Below are positions 1 to 7,529 of a stretch of 64,000 nt of DNA, in pieces. The notes under the pieces were generated by a model. The model was not told the origin of the DNA. It searched no databases and saw only the letters and a list, made by a program, of their open reading frames with translations. Every line of letters begins with the position of its first letter. The first letter of the stretch is position 1. The DNA is from Flavobacterium sp. RSP15 (lineage in GTDB: Bacteria; Bacteroidota; Bacteroidia; Flavobacteriales; Flavobacteriaceae): contig NZ_RYDL01000005.1 in the NCBI RefSeq assembly GCF_003968755.1, positions 1 to 64,000 on the forward strand, read 5' to 3'. The translations under genes were made by a program, and so were the position numbers.

Positions 1-13
1 GTTTTGCGGGGTG

Positions 14-43
14 CAAAGGTAACATCCTTTTCTATTCTCGCAA
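14..43 (-). promoter_or_regulatory. rRNA-type promoter (proximal of two)
   Basis: On the minus strand a -33 TTG (41-43) is followed after exactly 19 bp by TACCTTTG (14-21), matching the Bacteroidota promoter pattern TTG-N19-TAnnTTTG. It continues into CACCCCGC, the kind of initially transcribed sequence also seen at the tRNA-Lys promoter of this window (20945-20952). It fires out of the left edge, so a stable-RNA gene, most likely an rRNA operon, is expected just outside. Confidence 0.7.
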
Positions 44-178
44 GCTTTATTAAATCTTTTTTTGAAAATAAATTTTCTTCTTGATCTAAGTAACTTGCCA
101 GTATTTTAAAGAACTTCTAAACCATTACCTTACTATAATTATATTCTAATTAATGTTTGGTGAACTTGTTTGCGGGTG

Positions 179-208
179 CAAAACTAGCACCTTTATTCGC
201 TTTTACAA
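179..208 (-). promoter_or_regulatory. rRNA-type promoter (distal of two)
   Basis: This is a second copy of the same architecture on the minus strand: TTG at 206-208, 19 bp, then TAGTTTTG at 179-186, then CACCCGC. About 165 bp separates it from the proximal copy. Tandem strong promoters of this kind are typical of rrn operons. No gene lies between the two copies. Confidence 0.7.
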
Positions 209-215
209 GCTTTTT

Positions 216-605
216 ATTCCCTTTTTTTTAAACTTTTCTTAACTTTGTCTTTAACTAGCTGATATCTCGTTTTTTGAAGATCAAAGTTTTTTTGTCTATA
301 ATCCCCTCCTACACCAAAGCACGCCCTTTATCCCACTAAAATGACTATTTATACTGCAGTACCAACTCTTCGATCCCTGTTCTTTCTCTAATAAATATCT
401 CGAAATTTGACAATAGTTCGACTTTTACACGCTATTCAATGCGCTTTCCTGTTTCATAGGATCCCGCACCGCTAGTATTGAAGCCTGTAATTAATCCAAC
501 TAATGGTTTTGTCCTATATCGTGTAAGCGCTAAATTGTACTATCGCTTTTATATCCTATATATAAGGTATCAATATATACATCAAAACAACTAAAAGTTC
601 TCGAT
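216..605. other. non-coding stretch, nothing recognised
   Basis: I found no open frame with protein-like composition here. The only notable items are the flanking rRNA-type promoters on the left and the structured repeat on the right. The long leader-like spacing upstream of stable-RNA promoters is common. Confidence 0.5.
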
Positions 606-611
606 TAACGC

Positions 612-766
612 AGTTCGCGTTAGGGATAGTAGTGGAAAGCCCGCAAGAAAGTGGCGTGCAACGCAACTTTATGAGGACTTGTAGCGGATAGCACGACTCC
701 ATATATAAAAAGAGGCTACTAAGCGCTATAGTAATTGCCTCTTTTTTATATGGAGGAACGCCCAAA
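612..766 (+). repeat. structured dispersed repeat (Flavo-1-like), copy 1
   Basis: The conserved blocks GGGATAGTAGTGGAAA, GCGGATAGCACGA and ACGCCC occur in order. A long A/T-flanked hairpin (AAAAAGAGGC...GCCTCTTTTTT, about 716-748) sits before the last block. Two more copies with the same ordered blocks lie at 7158-7250 and 54945-55067. The layout resembles the flavobacterial structured RNA called Flavo-1; the name comes from memory and needs a covariance search. A 73-codon open frame on the other strand is just this repeat read backwards. Confidence 0.55.
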
Positions 767-782
767 TAATAGCACAACGCCT

Positions 783-1344
783 TTAGTTTTCACCCTTTAT
801 AGTGTCAATATTAGAAATTACGGATTTGTTTTGTATCAAAATGTCATTATGACTGGCATTTTGATCTTTTGATTTTATTAAAGGCCAGGTGTTTTCGTGT
901 TTCGTTTCAGTAATATGAATTTGCCTGTAAGTTTTTTTCCGTTAAGAATAAAACTAAGATGACCTTTTTGTAAATCGTTTGTTAGTCTGCTTTCCGCTTT
1001 CTCTAATTCATCTTCAGGTATTAAAGTATAAGTATCATTATCGCAAACAATAACAGTCCCAGCACCGTAATTCTCCTTATCATCATCCGGATATGATTCA
1101 AGTATATCTATATCAGCTCCATAGACATCTCAGTCAAAATCTTTTTGATTCAATTGTGTAACATTATTGATTTCGACCGGTACTTTTTTCTTAGACATAT
1201 CGTCCATATCGATATCTGATTCTTTATGAAACTGGCTATAAATACCTTCACTTGGAGTATACAATAAAGAATCTGGTACTTTATTTTTATCTTTCTTTCC
1301 GGATTTTTTTTATCAAAATTCAATTTATCATTTGCACTATTCAT
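783..1344 (-). pseudogene. decayed LigD-type 3'-phosphoesterase fragment
   Basis: Read on the minus strand, conceptual translation in more than one frame gives pieces typical of the phosphoesterase domain of the bacterial NHEJ ligase LigD: ENYGAGTVIVCDNDTYT, KGHLSFILNGKKLTGKF, then ENTWPLIKSKDQNAS. Continuity is broken by a frameshift near 1290, a TGA where Trp is expected near 1130, and a further frameshift near 905. The N-terminal part (from MNSANDKLNF at 1344) does not look like standard LigD and may belong to something else. It is clearly non-functional. The family call is moderately sure. Confidence 0.55.
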
Positions 1345-1638
1345 TAAACACTTATTTAATTGATTTACAATACACTAATTTACTTAATTTTAAATAAAGT
1401 ACCAGTAGTATTACGTATAAATTAAAAAATATCTTTAGAATATATTGTTAAGCTCATTTTTGAGAATCTTGGCGGTAGCAAAAACAATATTCCTTGTAAA
1501 ATTAATTACCCCCTATAACCCAGTTCTGAAAATGGGACATTCAGTCAACACTAGCTCTACAAGAAAAGCCCTGAACTGTTCAAGTCGCGGCTTTTAAAGG
1601 GCTTTCTGGCCTAGTTTGCTAAATGTTGGCAACAGTAA

Positions 1639-2475
1639 CTAATTTAGATATTGATCTACTTCAATAATTTCAATACTTGGATGACACTCTAAATAATCTT
1701 TTAATGCTCGTATATGTCCGGCTCCGTATAATACCAGAGCTTTTTTAGGATTATTTTTTAAAATATCCTGAATGATGTTTTTATATATGTTTGTATTCCT
1801 AATCATATTATCGTGAGCATAAAAAACACCGTTTTGATTTGAATCAATATCTAAAAAAGCAGTAATATTTCCATAAAAGATGTCATTTAGATATGATTTT
1901 GAATTAATTTTTTTAAAAGCATCAACCATTGTCATTTTTGGTATTTCAATATTTATCTTTTGAATTTTGATGCCTATTAGTTTGTCATGTTCAGAAAAAA
2001 CTGAAGGCTTTTTGGTTTCTAAAAAATTCTGATACAAATTAATTTTATTTCTATATTCTACGTACGCTTTTTCATTAAATGAATTTTCAGAATCTTGTTG
2101 CCAATCTACACAGGTTACTCCAGTTTTAAATTTTAGATTTTCGGCTAATTTGATTCCAATTTGAAATATTTCATTTTTTATTTTTAGCGCTTTGTCAACT
2201 TGATAGGCAACAAAAATGCTATCCCAATGCCGTTGTCGACTGGGTTGGTTTTCCACATATATTTTTTCAGGATTGTAAGCTTTCAATTTTTTTAATAGTA
2301 AATTCAATTCGGCTTGTTTCTTAGGGTTTAAAACATCATCTGAACCTTTATTTTTATCAGATGTTGCACCAAAATGATAAGTTCCTAATAATAGAACTTT
2401 TGTTTTTTCTTGTCCAGTTGCGTAAAGTGAAAATATGAGCGAAAGGATTAAAAGTAAAACTTTAGAATACTTCAT
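1639..2475 (-). CDS. DUF5694 secreted protein (TraB/GumN-like)
   Basis: The product is 278 residues. It starts at the Met of MKYSKVLLLILSLIF, which opens a clean signal peptide ending near ATGQ. An in-frame ATG 15 codons upstream would precede it with a Lys/His-rich stretch that does not fit export. The mature part begins with VLLLGTYHFG, has YVENQP near residue 85 and ends with LYGAGHIRAL. The GTYHF and GAGHI pair is the hallmark of DUF5694, which resembles TraB/GumN-type putative metal hydrolases. The substrate is unknown. The gene lies in the repeat-rich accessory edge, and its upstream region (2505-2600) is repeated upstream of the DUF4238 gene. Confidence 0.75.
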   Translation of the reverse strand: MKYSKVLLLILSLIFSLYATGQEKTKVLLLGTYHFGATSDKNKGSDDVLNPKKQAELNLLLKKLKAYNPEKIYVENQPSRQRHWDSIFVAYQVDKALKIKNEIFQIGIKLAENLKFKTGVTCVDWQQDSENSFNEKAYVEYRNKINLYQNFLETKKPSVFSEHDKLIGIKIQKINIEIPKMTMVDAFKKINSKSYLNDIFYGNITAFLDIDSNQNGVFYAHDNMIRNTNIYKNIIQDILKNNPKKALVLYGAGHIRALKDYLECHPSIEIIEVDQYLN

Positions 2476-2504
2476 AGTATTGTGTTTATGTTTTATTGAT
2501 GCCT

Positions 2505-2600
2505 GCGTCAGTTTTTCCAAAGGATCGGGATAAAAACCTCCAAGCGAACTGTGTTTTGTTACTCATTGAATAAATATATGTTATTTAAACTATAATTAAA
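2505..2600 (-). repeat. upstream repeat R3, copy 1
   Basis: Read on the minus strand, this stretch (CATATATTTATTCAATGAG, then AGTTCGCTTGGAGGTTTTTA, then ACTGACG) aligns with 5036-5118 upstream of the DUF4238 gene. Both copies sit directly 5' of a minus-strand gene, so the repeat probably carries the promoter and leader. Confidence 0.6.
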
Positions 2601-2758
2601 ACTCGTTCTTGTAAAAGTCGCTTATGAATATTAAAATATAACAGTCCGTAAAAAGGGTTGAAAATTGTTTTTAGCATCCCAAAAAGCAAAGCCAATACTC
2701 TTTATTTGTTACAGCCTTTTCTTGCTTCGAAGGCGGATTTGCAATTCGTTACCGTAAA

Positions 2759-2900
2759 TAATTCTAATAAAACCACTTCTATTTCACACTCTAAACTAGC
2801 ATAATCTGTTGCTCGATCATTCTCTTTGTGGGCACGGATTGCAAATCCGCTATCGTTGTCCGAAAAATCAGATATCCGAGCGATCGGGGTTCTGTCCACC
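2759..2900. repeat. dispersed repeat R1, copy 1
   Basis: It shares long identical blocks with 3680-3820, including ATTCTAATAAAACCACTTCT and CATTCTCTTTGTGGGCACGG followed by ATTGCAAATCCGC. The two copies are direct repeats flanking the small membrane-protein gene. The open frames across it read out as ADLQSVPT-like peptides. I regard those as translated non-coding repeat. Confidence 0.65.
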
Positions 2901-2922
2901 GTTGATATTTGTTGTATTACTG

Positions 2923-3519
2923 TCAAAATTGTTCTTCGTTTTGTCCTCCAATATTATGTTTCATTTTCTGTCCCATACTGTTCGTTACATAACCTGCAAC
3001 ACTTTCTTCTATTTTCTGTCCGTTGGATAAATAGTTAATATTTATTGAGCAGTCACCTGTTATGTCAACCCAAACAGTTTCACTCTGACCAACTTCTAAT
3101 TTGTCGATGTGTCCACCGCCACAACCAACGATGTTGATGTTTGTCAATGTAGTCTGCGTAGAGTTTATCAAAGTAATTCTCATTGTGTTAAGCATTAAAA
3201 TCGCAACCCAACAGTAAAAAAACATAACAGGAATATTAAGTAACATAAGTCCGCAAGTTGTAAGTAGTTTTTTTCTGTTTTCGTTGTCTTTGGTTGCTTT
3301 AACTAAAATGGAGATTAGTATTCCCACATTTATTAGTCCTGTCAATGCAATAAATCCATAACCAACAAATAGTAATTCAAAAGAAGATGTCAAAAAGTAA
3401 AGTCCGAAAATAATCGTCCCGAGCAGAAAAGAAATTAGTGCTGTTTGTCGTCCTAGTTTAATGTGTTGTTCTGTTGTTATTCGCTTGGTGCTAAAGTCAG
3501 TCTGTGAAAAAACCTTCGT
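2923..3519 (-). CDS. small membrane protein, start codon ACG or lost
   Basis: The frame is open from a stop near 3556 down to 2923. It contains no ATG or GTG start; the only standard start is TTG at 3393, which would cut off one likely membrane segment. At 3519 the codon ACG begins a natural-looking N-terminus (KVFSQTDFSTKRITTEQ, then a hydrophobic helix). This would give 198 residues with about three membrane segments and a C-terminal soluble part with CGGGHIDKL and the end GQNEEQF. A promoter-like TATATTTG lies at 3531-3538, just upstream. So the gene either uses a non-AUG start or has lost its ATG by one transition. No function recognised. It is flanked by R1 repeats. Confidence 0.5.
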   Translation of the reverse strand, partial: TKVFSQTDFSTKRITTEQHIKLGRQTALISFLLGTIIFGLYFLTSSFELLFVGYGFIALTGLINVGILISILVKATKDNENRKKLLTTCGLMLLNIPVMFFYCWVAILMLNTMRITLINSTQTTLTNINIVGCGGGHIDKLEVGQSETVWVDITGDCSININYLSNGQKIEESVAGYVTNSMGQKMKHNIGGQNEEQF

Positions 3520-3679
3520 TTTATTTGTTTCAAATATACTATTTAATTTTGGATATTAGCAAGAAAATTTGTATATTTAAAGACGCAACATATAGCTGGA
3601 TTATCGCGTCAACAATTACAAATTAGCAGTTTAGAAGATAAAATCGCTTGGTATAATCCGTGCTCGTAAATAATATCGA

Positions 3680-3820
3680 AATAATTCTAATAAAACCACT
3701 TCTATCACACTCTCAACGGGCATAATTTCATGCTCAATCATTCTCTTTGTGGGCACGGATTGCAAATCCGCGCTATATTTATCAGAAAAATAAGATATCG
3801 TAGCGATCGGGTTAGGGAAC
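3680..3820. repeat. dispersed repeat R1, copy 2
   Basis: This is the partner of 2759-2900 in direct orientation, with identical core GTGGGCACGGATTGCAAATC and matching left part. The reverse strand is open for about 80 codons and encodes the ADLQSVPT peptide, a sequence I associate with intergenic repeats of Bacteroidota rather than with real proteins. Confidence 0.65.
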
Positions 3821-3872
3821 TTATGTTCACAAGTGAAGGAACACACGAAAAAACCAAGCAGAAAACACTCCA

Positions 3873-4080
3873 AAAAAAAAGAGGCTCGCTTGCCTCTTGT
3901 AATTCTCTCTAAAAACTTTACGACAACTCCATAGTATTAACGGACCTACAATCGGTTCTCCCGTAAAAAAGGGACAGCCTGTTCAACCCGGGTTTACCTC
4001 ATTGAATTTATTTTTGTTGGTATTCGGTAATTATAATTCATTGTTCGCGCTACGCACGCAACGAATCCCTAGCTGTTAGT
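3873..4080 (-). repeat. 3' cassette-like repeat R2, copy 1 (with terminator)
   Basis: About 208 bp match 5193-5400 without net length change (offset exactly 1320 bp). Read on the minus strand, the repeat begins over the stop codon of the DUF4238 gene with CACTAACAGCTAGGG. It continues with TTCGTTGCGTGCGTAGC and the imperfect palindrome around it, and ends in a hairpin AGGCAAGCGAGCCT followed by a T-run, a good intrinsic terminator. The terminator stem differs between the copies yet stays paired. Confidence 0.75.
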
Positions 4081-5017
4081 GGCTGTTTTTATATACTGCT
4101 AGTTGTTCTTCAGTATCTGAAAACACAAATTCATCTGCATAATCAAACAGAAAATCGTTAAGCATATTTACTTTTTGTTCATTAATTTTTATAAGTTCAT
4201 ATTTGTTATTCTGATTTCCGAAGTGTATAACTATTGCGATTCTTGTATTTATAGGATAATATAATTCAAAATCTTTAACTTTTCCATTTTCATCTTTATC
4301 GTTGATAAGTAAATTCATCAATGGTTGGTCGGATGTCAAAAATTTTATTTTCGTATCGTTTTCGTAGAAAATAAAATTTATACTTTGATTTTGTGATAAT
4401 GAAACAGCTAGAGAATTTGCAAAAACTAGAGATATGATATTGGTATATTTTGGAATTATAAAGTCACTTTTATTAAAAACTAATTCTAAACTTTTTTTCA
4501 TTTTTTTGGTTCTTAAAAACTGAGAACACAAAAAAATCATTGTAAAAAATAAATCATCTTCATTTTCAAATATTTTTAAGTCTTCAAATTTTTTAATTTT
4601 AATTACTTTTTTACCATAACCCTCAACTATAGTGTGAAATTCTTCAAATAAATTTGTTCTTATTAAGTCTGTTATTTTTTCTAGTTTTTCTAATTCGCTT
4701 TGTGAATTTATATCAAATGTTTTTTGTTTATCAAGTCTTTTTATTCTTGAATATGAGGTGTAAATATTAAACAATTCTAGATTTATTTTTAAAGATGCGT
4801 CACTATTACTGTATTCTATAACTAACTCTTTGAGAATTAATTCTTCCTCAATTGTAAATTCTTCTAAAGAATAGAAAAATCTTTGCTGAGCAACCCCCAT
4901 TAAGTTTGGCTTAGTGATTTTATCTTTACTTTTTAGGTATGAATAGATCTTTTCATTACTACTCCAAGAGCGTAAATATTCTCTCCAAACATAGTGATGC
5001 TTTCGTTTAATACTCAT
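4076..5017 (-). CDS. DUF4238 domain protein
   Basis: The product is 313 residues. It opens with KRKHHYVWREYLRSW, the HHYV...L..F/W motif at the start of DUF4238 proteins. The middle has KFLTSDQPLMNL and the C-terminal part has FELYYPINTRIAIVIHF, both typical of the family. Function is unknown; members are scattered in accessory regions and some sit near defence genes. The start at 5017 is supported by alignment of HHYV to residue 7. The gene is bracketed by repeats: R3 with GTTAGCGGT 5' of it and R2 starting at its stop codon. Its low GC matches its neighbours. Confidence 0.7.
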   Translation of the reverse strand: MSIKRKHHYVWREYLRSWSSNEKIYSYLKSKDKITKPNLMGVAQQRFFYSLEEFTIEEELILKELVIEYSNSDASLKINLELFNIYTSYSRIKRLDKQKTFDINSQSELEKLEKITDLIRTNLFEEFHTIVEGYGKKVIKIKKFEDLKIFENEDDLFFTMIFLCSQFLRTKKMKKSLELVFNKSDFIIPKYTNIISLVFANSLAVSLSQNQSINFIFYENDTKIKFLTSDQPLMNLLINDKDENGKVKDFELYYPINTRIAIVIHFGNQNNKYELIKINEQKVNMLNDFLFDYADEFVFSDTEEQLAVYKNSH

Positions 5018-5035
5018 TTTTCTTTTCTAAAATTA

Positions 5036-5118
5036 CCGCTAACGTCAGTTCGTCTAAAAACCTCTAAACGAACTCTATTTTGTTAGTCATAGAGTAAATA
5101 TATGTTATTTAAACTACA
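5036..5118 (-). repeat. upstream repeat R3, copy 2, with hairpin
   Basis: It matches 2505-2600. Read on the minus strand it has CATATATTTACTC, then the inverted repeat GTTCGTTTAG...TTAGACGAAC, then TGACGTTAGCGGT next to the DUF4238 start. The GTTAGCGGT is nearly the reverse complement of GCCACTAAC at the 3' end of the same gene. Confidence 0.6.
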
Positions 5119-5192
5119 ATTAAAATTCTTTAAGAGATGAAACTTACATGTGGTTAATGAATGAAAAGAATTAAAAAAGGCAAATAACTCTA

Positions 5193-5400
5193 CAAAAAAA
5201 GAGGACACTAAATCCTCTTCATATTCTCTCTAAAATCTTTACAACAACTCCATAGTGTTTACGGACGTACAATCGGTTCTCCCGTAAAAACGGGACAGGC
5301 TGTTCAACCCGGGTTTACCTCATTGAATTTATTTTTGTTGGTATTCAGTGATTATAATTCATTGTTCGTGCTACGCACGCAACGAATCCCTAGCTGTTAT
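5193..5400 (-). repeat. 3' cassette-like repeat R2, copy 2 (with terminator)
   Basis: This is the second copy of R2, abutting the 3' end of the OLD-like gene with CACATAACAGCTAGGG on the minus strand. The 145 bp next to the gene are nearly identical to copy 1. At the far end the terminator hairpin (AGAGGATTTAGTGTCCTCT plus T-run) has a different sequence from copy 1 but the same fold. Confidence 0.75.
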
Positions 5401-5412
5401 GTGTAGTTTTTT

Positions 5413-6942
5413 TTATAATTCAGGCGAATATTTTTTTACCATACTTATTAAAAATTTTTGCAGCGATTCAAAATAAATTTTTCCTTTATCTGATTTTATT
5501 ACTAAGTTCCAACAATAGTCAAATACTTCGTTTGCATCTTTCAAATTTGAATTCTCGATTATTACTTTGAATAAATAATGAGGATTTTCGTTTTCTAAAT
5601 AGTATTCAATATTTACGTTAGGATTTTCAGCCAGATAGGCTCTTGTAAGGAATTTTTCAGGACATTCGTTTGAAAAAAGAAAATGTAAATTTTCTGATGG
5701 GGGATATGTTAATGCACCTTTATTAGATTTCATATTTTTCATATCGCCATCTAAAATACATGCATATCCAGATTTGATTTTTTTAAATTCATATGTTTCC
5801 ATATGAGATGTAAAATATGTATATGTTTTATCTGCAATACCAGAAATAATTATATTTATTAATTCAGAAAAATTATTTATTCTTTTATTTATTTCAATTG
5901 CTTTTATTGCTTCTTTAATAATTTTTTTAGCTTCTGAATCTTCACAATATAAGTCAATTAGAGGGTACGATTTTGAATCCATTTTGGACAATGATGCATT
6001 TACACTAATATTTTGAATTGCTTTGTATTCTCCTTTTGGATTTTTTTCTATAAAAATTCTTGAATAATCATTTACAGTATCTAAAATTGTACCTGAATGT
6101 GTTGTAATAATAAATTGTTTATTTTCTATTGTACAAATATTTCTAATTACATCAAGTAATCTTCTTTGGACTTTAGGATGAAGACCCATTTCAATTTCAT
6201 CAATTAATATTAAAGCGTTTTTAGGTGCTTCAACAATGTCAATAATAATTCTTGTTAGTACTTCCTCTCCAGTCGCGGCATTATAACTTGAATAATGATT
6301 GAGGTTATTATATTCGAATGTTTCTTTATCTAAATGTTGAGCAATTTTTTTTATTTCAAATTTTTCTTCTAGAATAAAAGACATATATTTTTCTATTTCT
6401 AAAACTTTAGTGGTCGATATGGCTTGAGTAATCGCTTTTTTTGATAAACTATATATTTTATCACTATAAAATCTAGCAGGGACAATTCTGTCTAAATCAA
6501 TAAATATTGCTTGTCTATGAAGAAATTGACTTTCTTTTTTACCAATTCCATTCCATTTTTTTGATGTTTTTTTTCTTTGTCCTCTTTTCGTTTCAATTTT
6601 TTTTCCAGTTTTGTATGTAATGAAATATGTCCAATCTTCATTCTGAATATCATGAGATGTAGTTTTCATTAAAGCACCCCAGGTATGTCGCTCTAGATTT
6701 CCATTTTTAGGATTTCTTTTTAAAAAATCATAATGACAACAAGCTAAAGCCATTAAAATTGTTGATTTACCAGAACGATTTGTTCCAGATATTATAGAGA
6801 TAGGATTTTTAAAACTAATTTTTAATTCTGGAATATGTCTAAATGGCTCAAACCTTAATTCTGTCAAAAAGATTGGATATGTTTTTTCTTCTGTAACATC
6901 TATTCTGTCAAATAAATCTTTATCTGAATTTATATTTATCAT
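5413..6942 (-). CDS. OLD-like ATPase with TOPRIM-type C-terminus
   Basis: The product is 509 residues. An ABC/SMC-like ATPase comes first: Walker A GTNRSGKST (53-61), signature-like ATGEE (about 223-227), Walker B ALILIDEIE (243-251) and TTHSG (280-284). The second half has LYCEDSEAKK (E334) and ACILDGDMK (D398, D400), the acidic residues expected of a TOPRIM nuclease core. This order is that of OLD-family nucleases, several of which act against phages. I see no second gene of a GajB or UvrD type next to it, so it would act alone or with the unrelated DUF4238 neighbour. The location in a repeat-flanked cassette-like unit fits horizontal spread. The defence role is inference. Confidence 0.65.
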   Translation of the reverse strand: MININSDKDLFDRIDVTEEKTYPIFLTELRFEPFRHIPELKISFKNPISIISGTNRSGKSTILMALACCHYDFLKRNPKNGNLERHTWGALMKTTSHDIQNEDWTYFITYKTGKKIETKRGQRKKTSKKWNGIGKKESQFLHRQAIFIDLDRIVPARFYSDKIYSLSKKAITQAISTTKVLEIEKYMSFILEEKFEIKKIAQHLDKETFEYNNLNHYSSYNAATGEEVLTRIIIDIVEAPKNALILIDEIEMGLHPKVQRRLLDVIRNICTIENKQFIITTHSGTILDTVNDYSRIFIEKNPKGEYKAIQNISVNASLSKMDSKSYPLIDLYCEDSEAKKIIKEAIKAIEINKRINNFSELINIIISGIADKTYTYFTSHMETYEFKKIKSGYACILDGDMKNMKSNKGALTYPPSENLHFLFSNECPEKFLTRAYLAENPNVNIEYYLENENPHYLFKVIIENSNLKDANEVFDYCWNLVIKSDKGKIYFESLQKFLISMVKKYSPEL

Positions 6943-6986
6943 CTTTAGTCATTTATTGGTAAAATAGCACACAACTAGAATATAGG

Positions 6987-7045
6987 CGAAACAAACCTTC
7001 GCATATACACCCAAAATTGGGTAGATTGGCGAAGGTTTGTTTCGC
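6987..7045. repeat. 17-bp inverted repeat upstream of the OLD-like gene
   Basis: GCGAAACAAACCTTCGC and its exact reverse complement GCGAAGGTTTGTTTCGC are separated by about 25 bp. The hairpin lies 5' of the OLD-like gene and is followed (minus strand) by TAGTTGTGTGC, which mirrors CACATAAC at the gene's 3' end. A promoter-like TATATTTG for the minus strand follows near 7063-7072. Confidence 0.7.
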
Positions 7046-7157
7046 TTTACTTATTTTCAAATATACTAAAATTTTCTTACAAATCATCAAATGGACTTTT
7101 TATTTGTTGGATGCTTTTTGAATAGTAATGGGAAAATTTAGTTGCTGTTAAACCAAA

Positions 7158-7250
7158 TCTCGCGTGAGGGATAATAGTGGAAATCCTTTTATGAAGCGCA
7201 GAGCAGTAAAAGATTATAACGGATAGCCCGACCTTTTTAGGGCACGCCCA
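7158..7250 (+). repeat. structured dispersed repeat (Flavo-1-like), copy 2
   Basis: Its ordered blocks are GTGAGGGATAATAGTGGAAA, AACGGATAGCCCGACC and GGGCACGCCC. It is the shortest of the three copies in this window and lies between the minus-strand accessory genes and plus-strand tgt. Confidence 0.55.
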
Positions 7251-7385
7251 AGTCCATGTGCTAAATGGTATGTGTGTTTTTGAATACTATTATTGTTTAA
7301 TTATTTCTTAAAAAAAAGGTTGTTTTGGTTGTCATCCCACAGCTTTCGATGCACTTTATAACTTTGCGGGATGGCAAACATTTTT

Positions 7386-7416
7386 TTGATGTAGGTTTCA
7401 AATTAACCTATCTTTG
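7386..7416 (+). promoter_or_regulatory. promoter of tgt
   Basis: TTG (7386-7388), 20 bp, then TATCTTTG (7409-7416), close to the Bacteroidota consensus. It leaves a leader of about 110 nt before tgt in which I recognise no known riboswitch. Confidence 0.5.
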
Positions 7417-7529
7417 CCAGCCGAACAATCGGTTGAAATACGTTGCTATGTTCTGCGCTGCGGTAAATGTTTGGTAAAACAGCTTTATTGGCGAATAGCA
7501 TGTGACCGAAAAAACAATAAAAATACTAG

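Noticed and set aside
556..777. 73-codon minus-strand frame
   Set aside because: It lies across the structured repeat and its terminator-like hairpin; composition is not protein-like.
2702..2926. 74-codon minus-strand frame over repeat R1
   Set aside because: It is a translated copy of the dispersed repeat; the sibling at 3631-3873 shows the same peptide with frame-damaging differences.
3631..3873. 80-codon minus-strand frame with ADLQSVPT
   Set aside because: The peptide is a known-looking read-through of an intergenic repeat, with no protein family behind it.
7417..7529. preQ1 riboswitch in the tgt leader
   Set aside because: The leader lacks the short C-rich hairpin and A-rich tail of preQ1 riboswitches.
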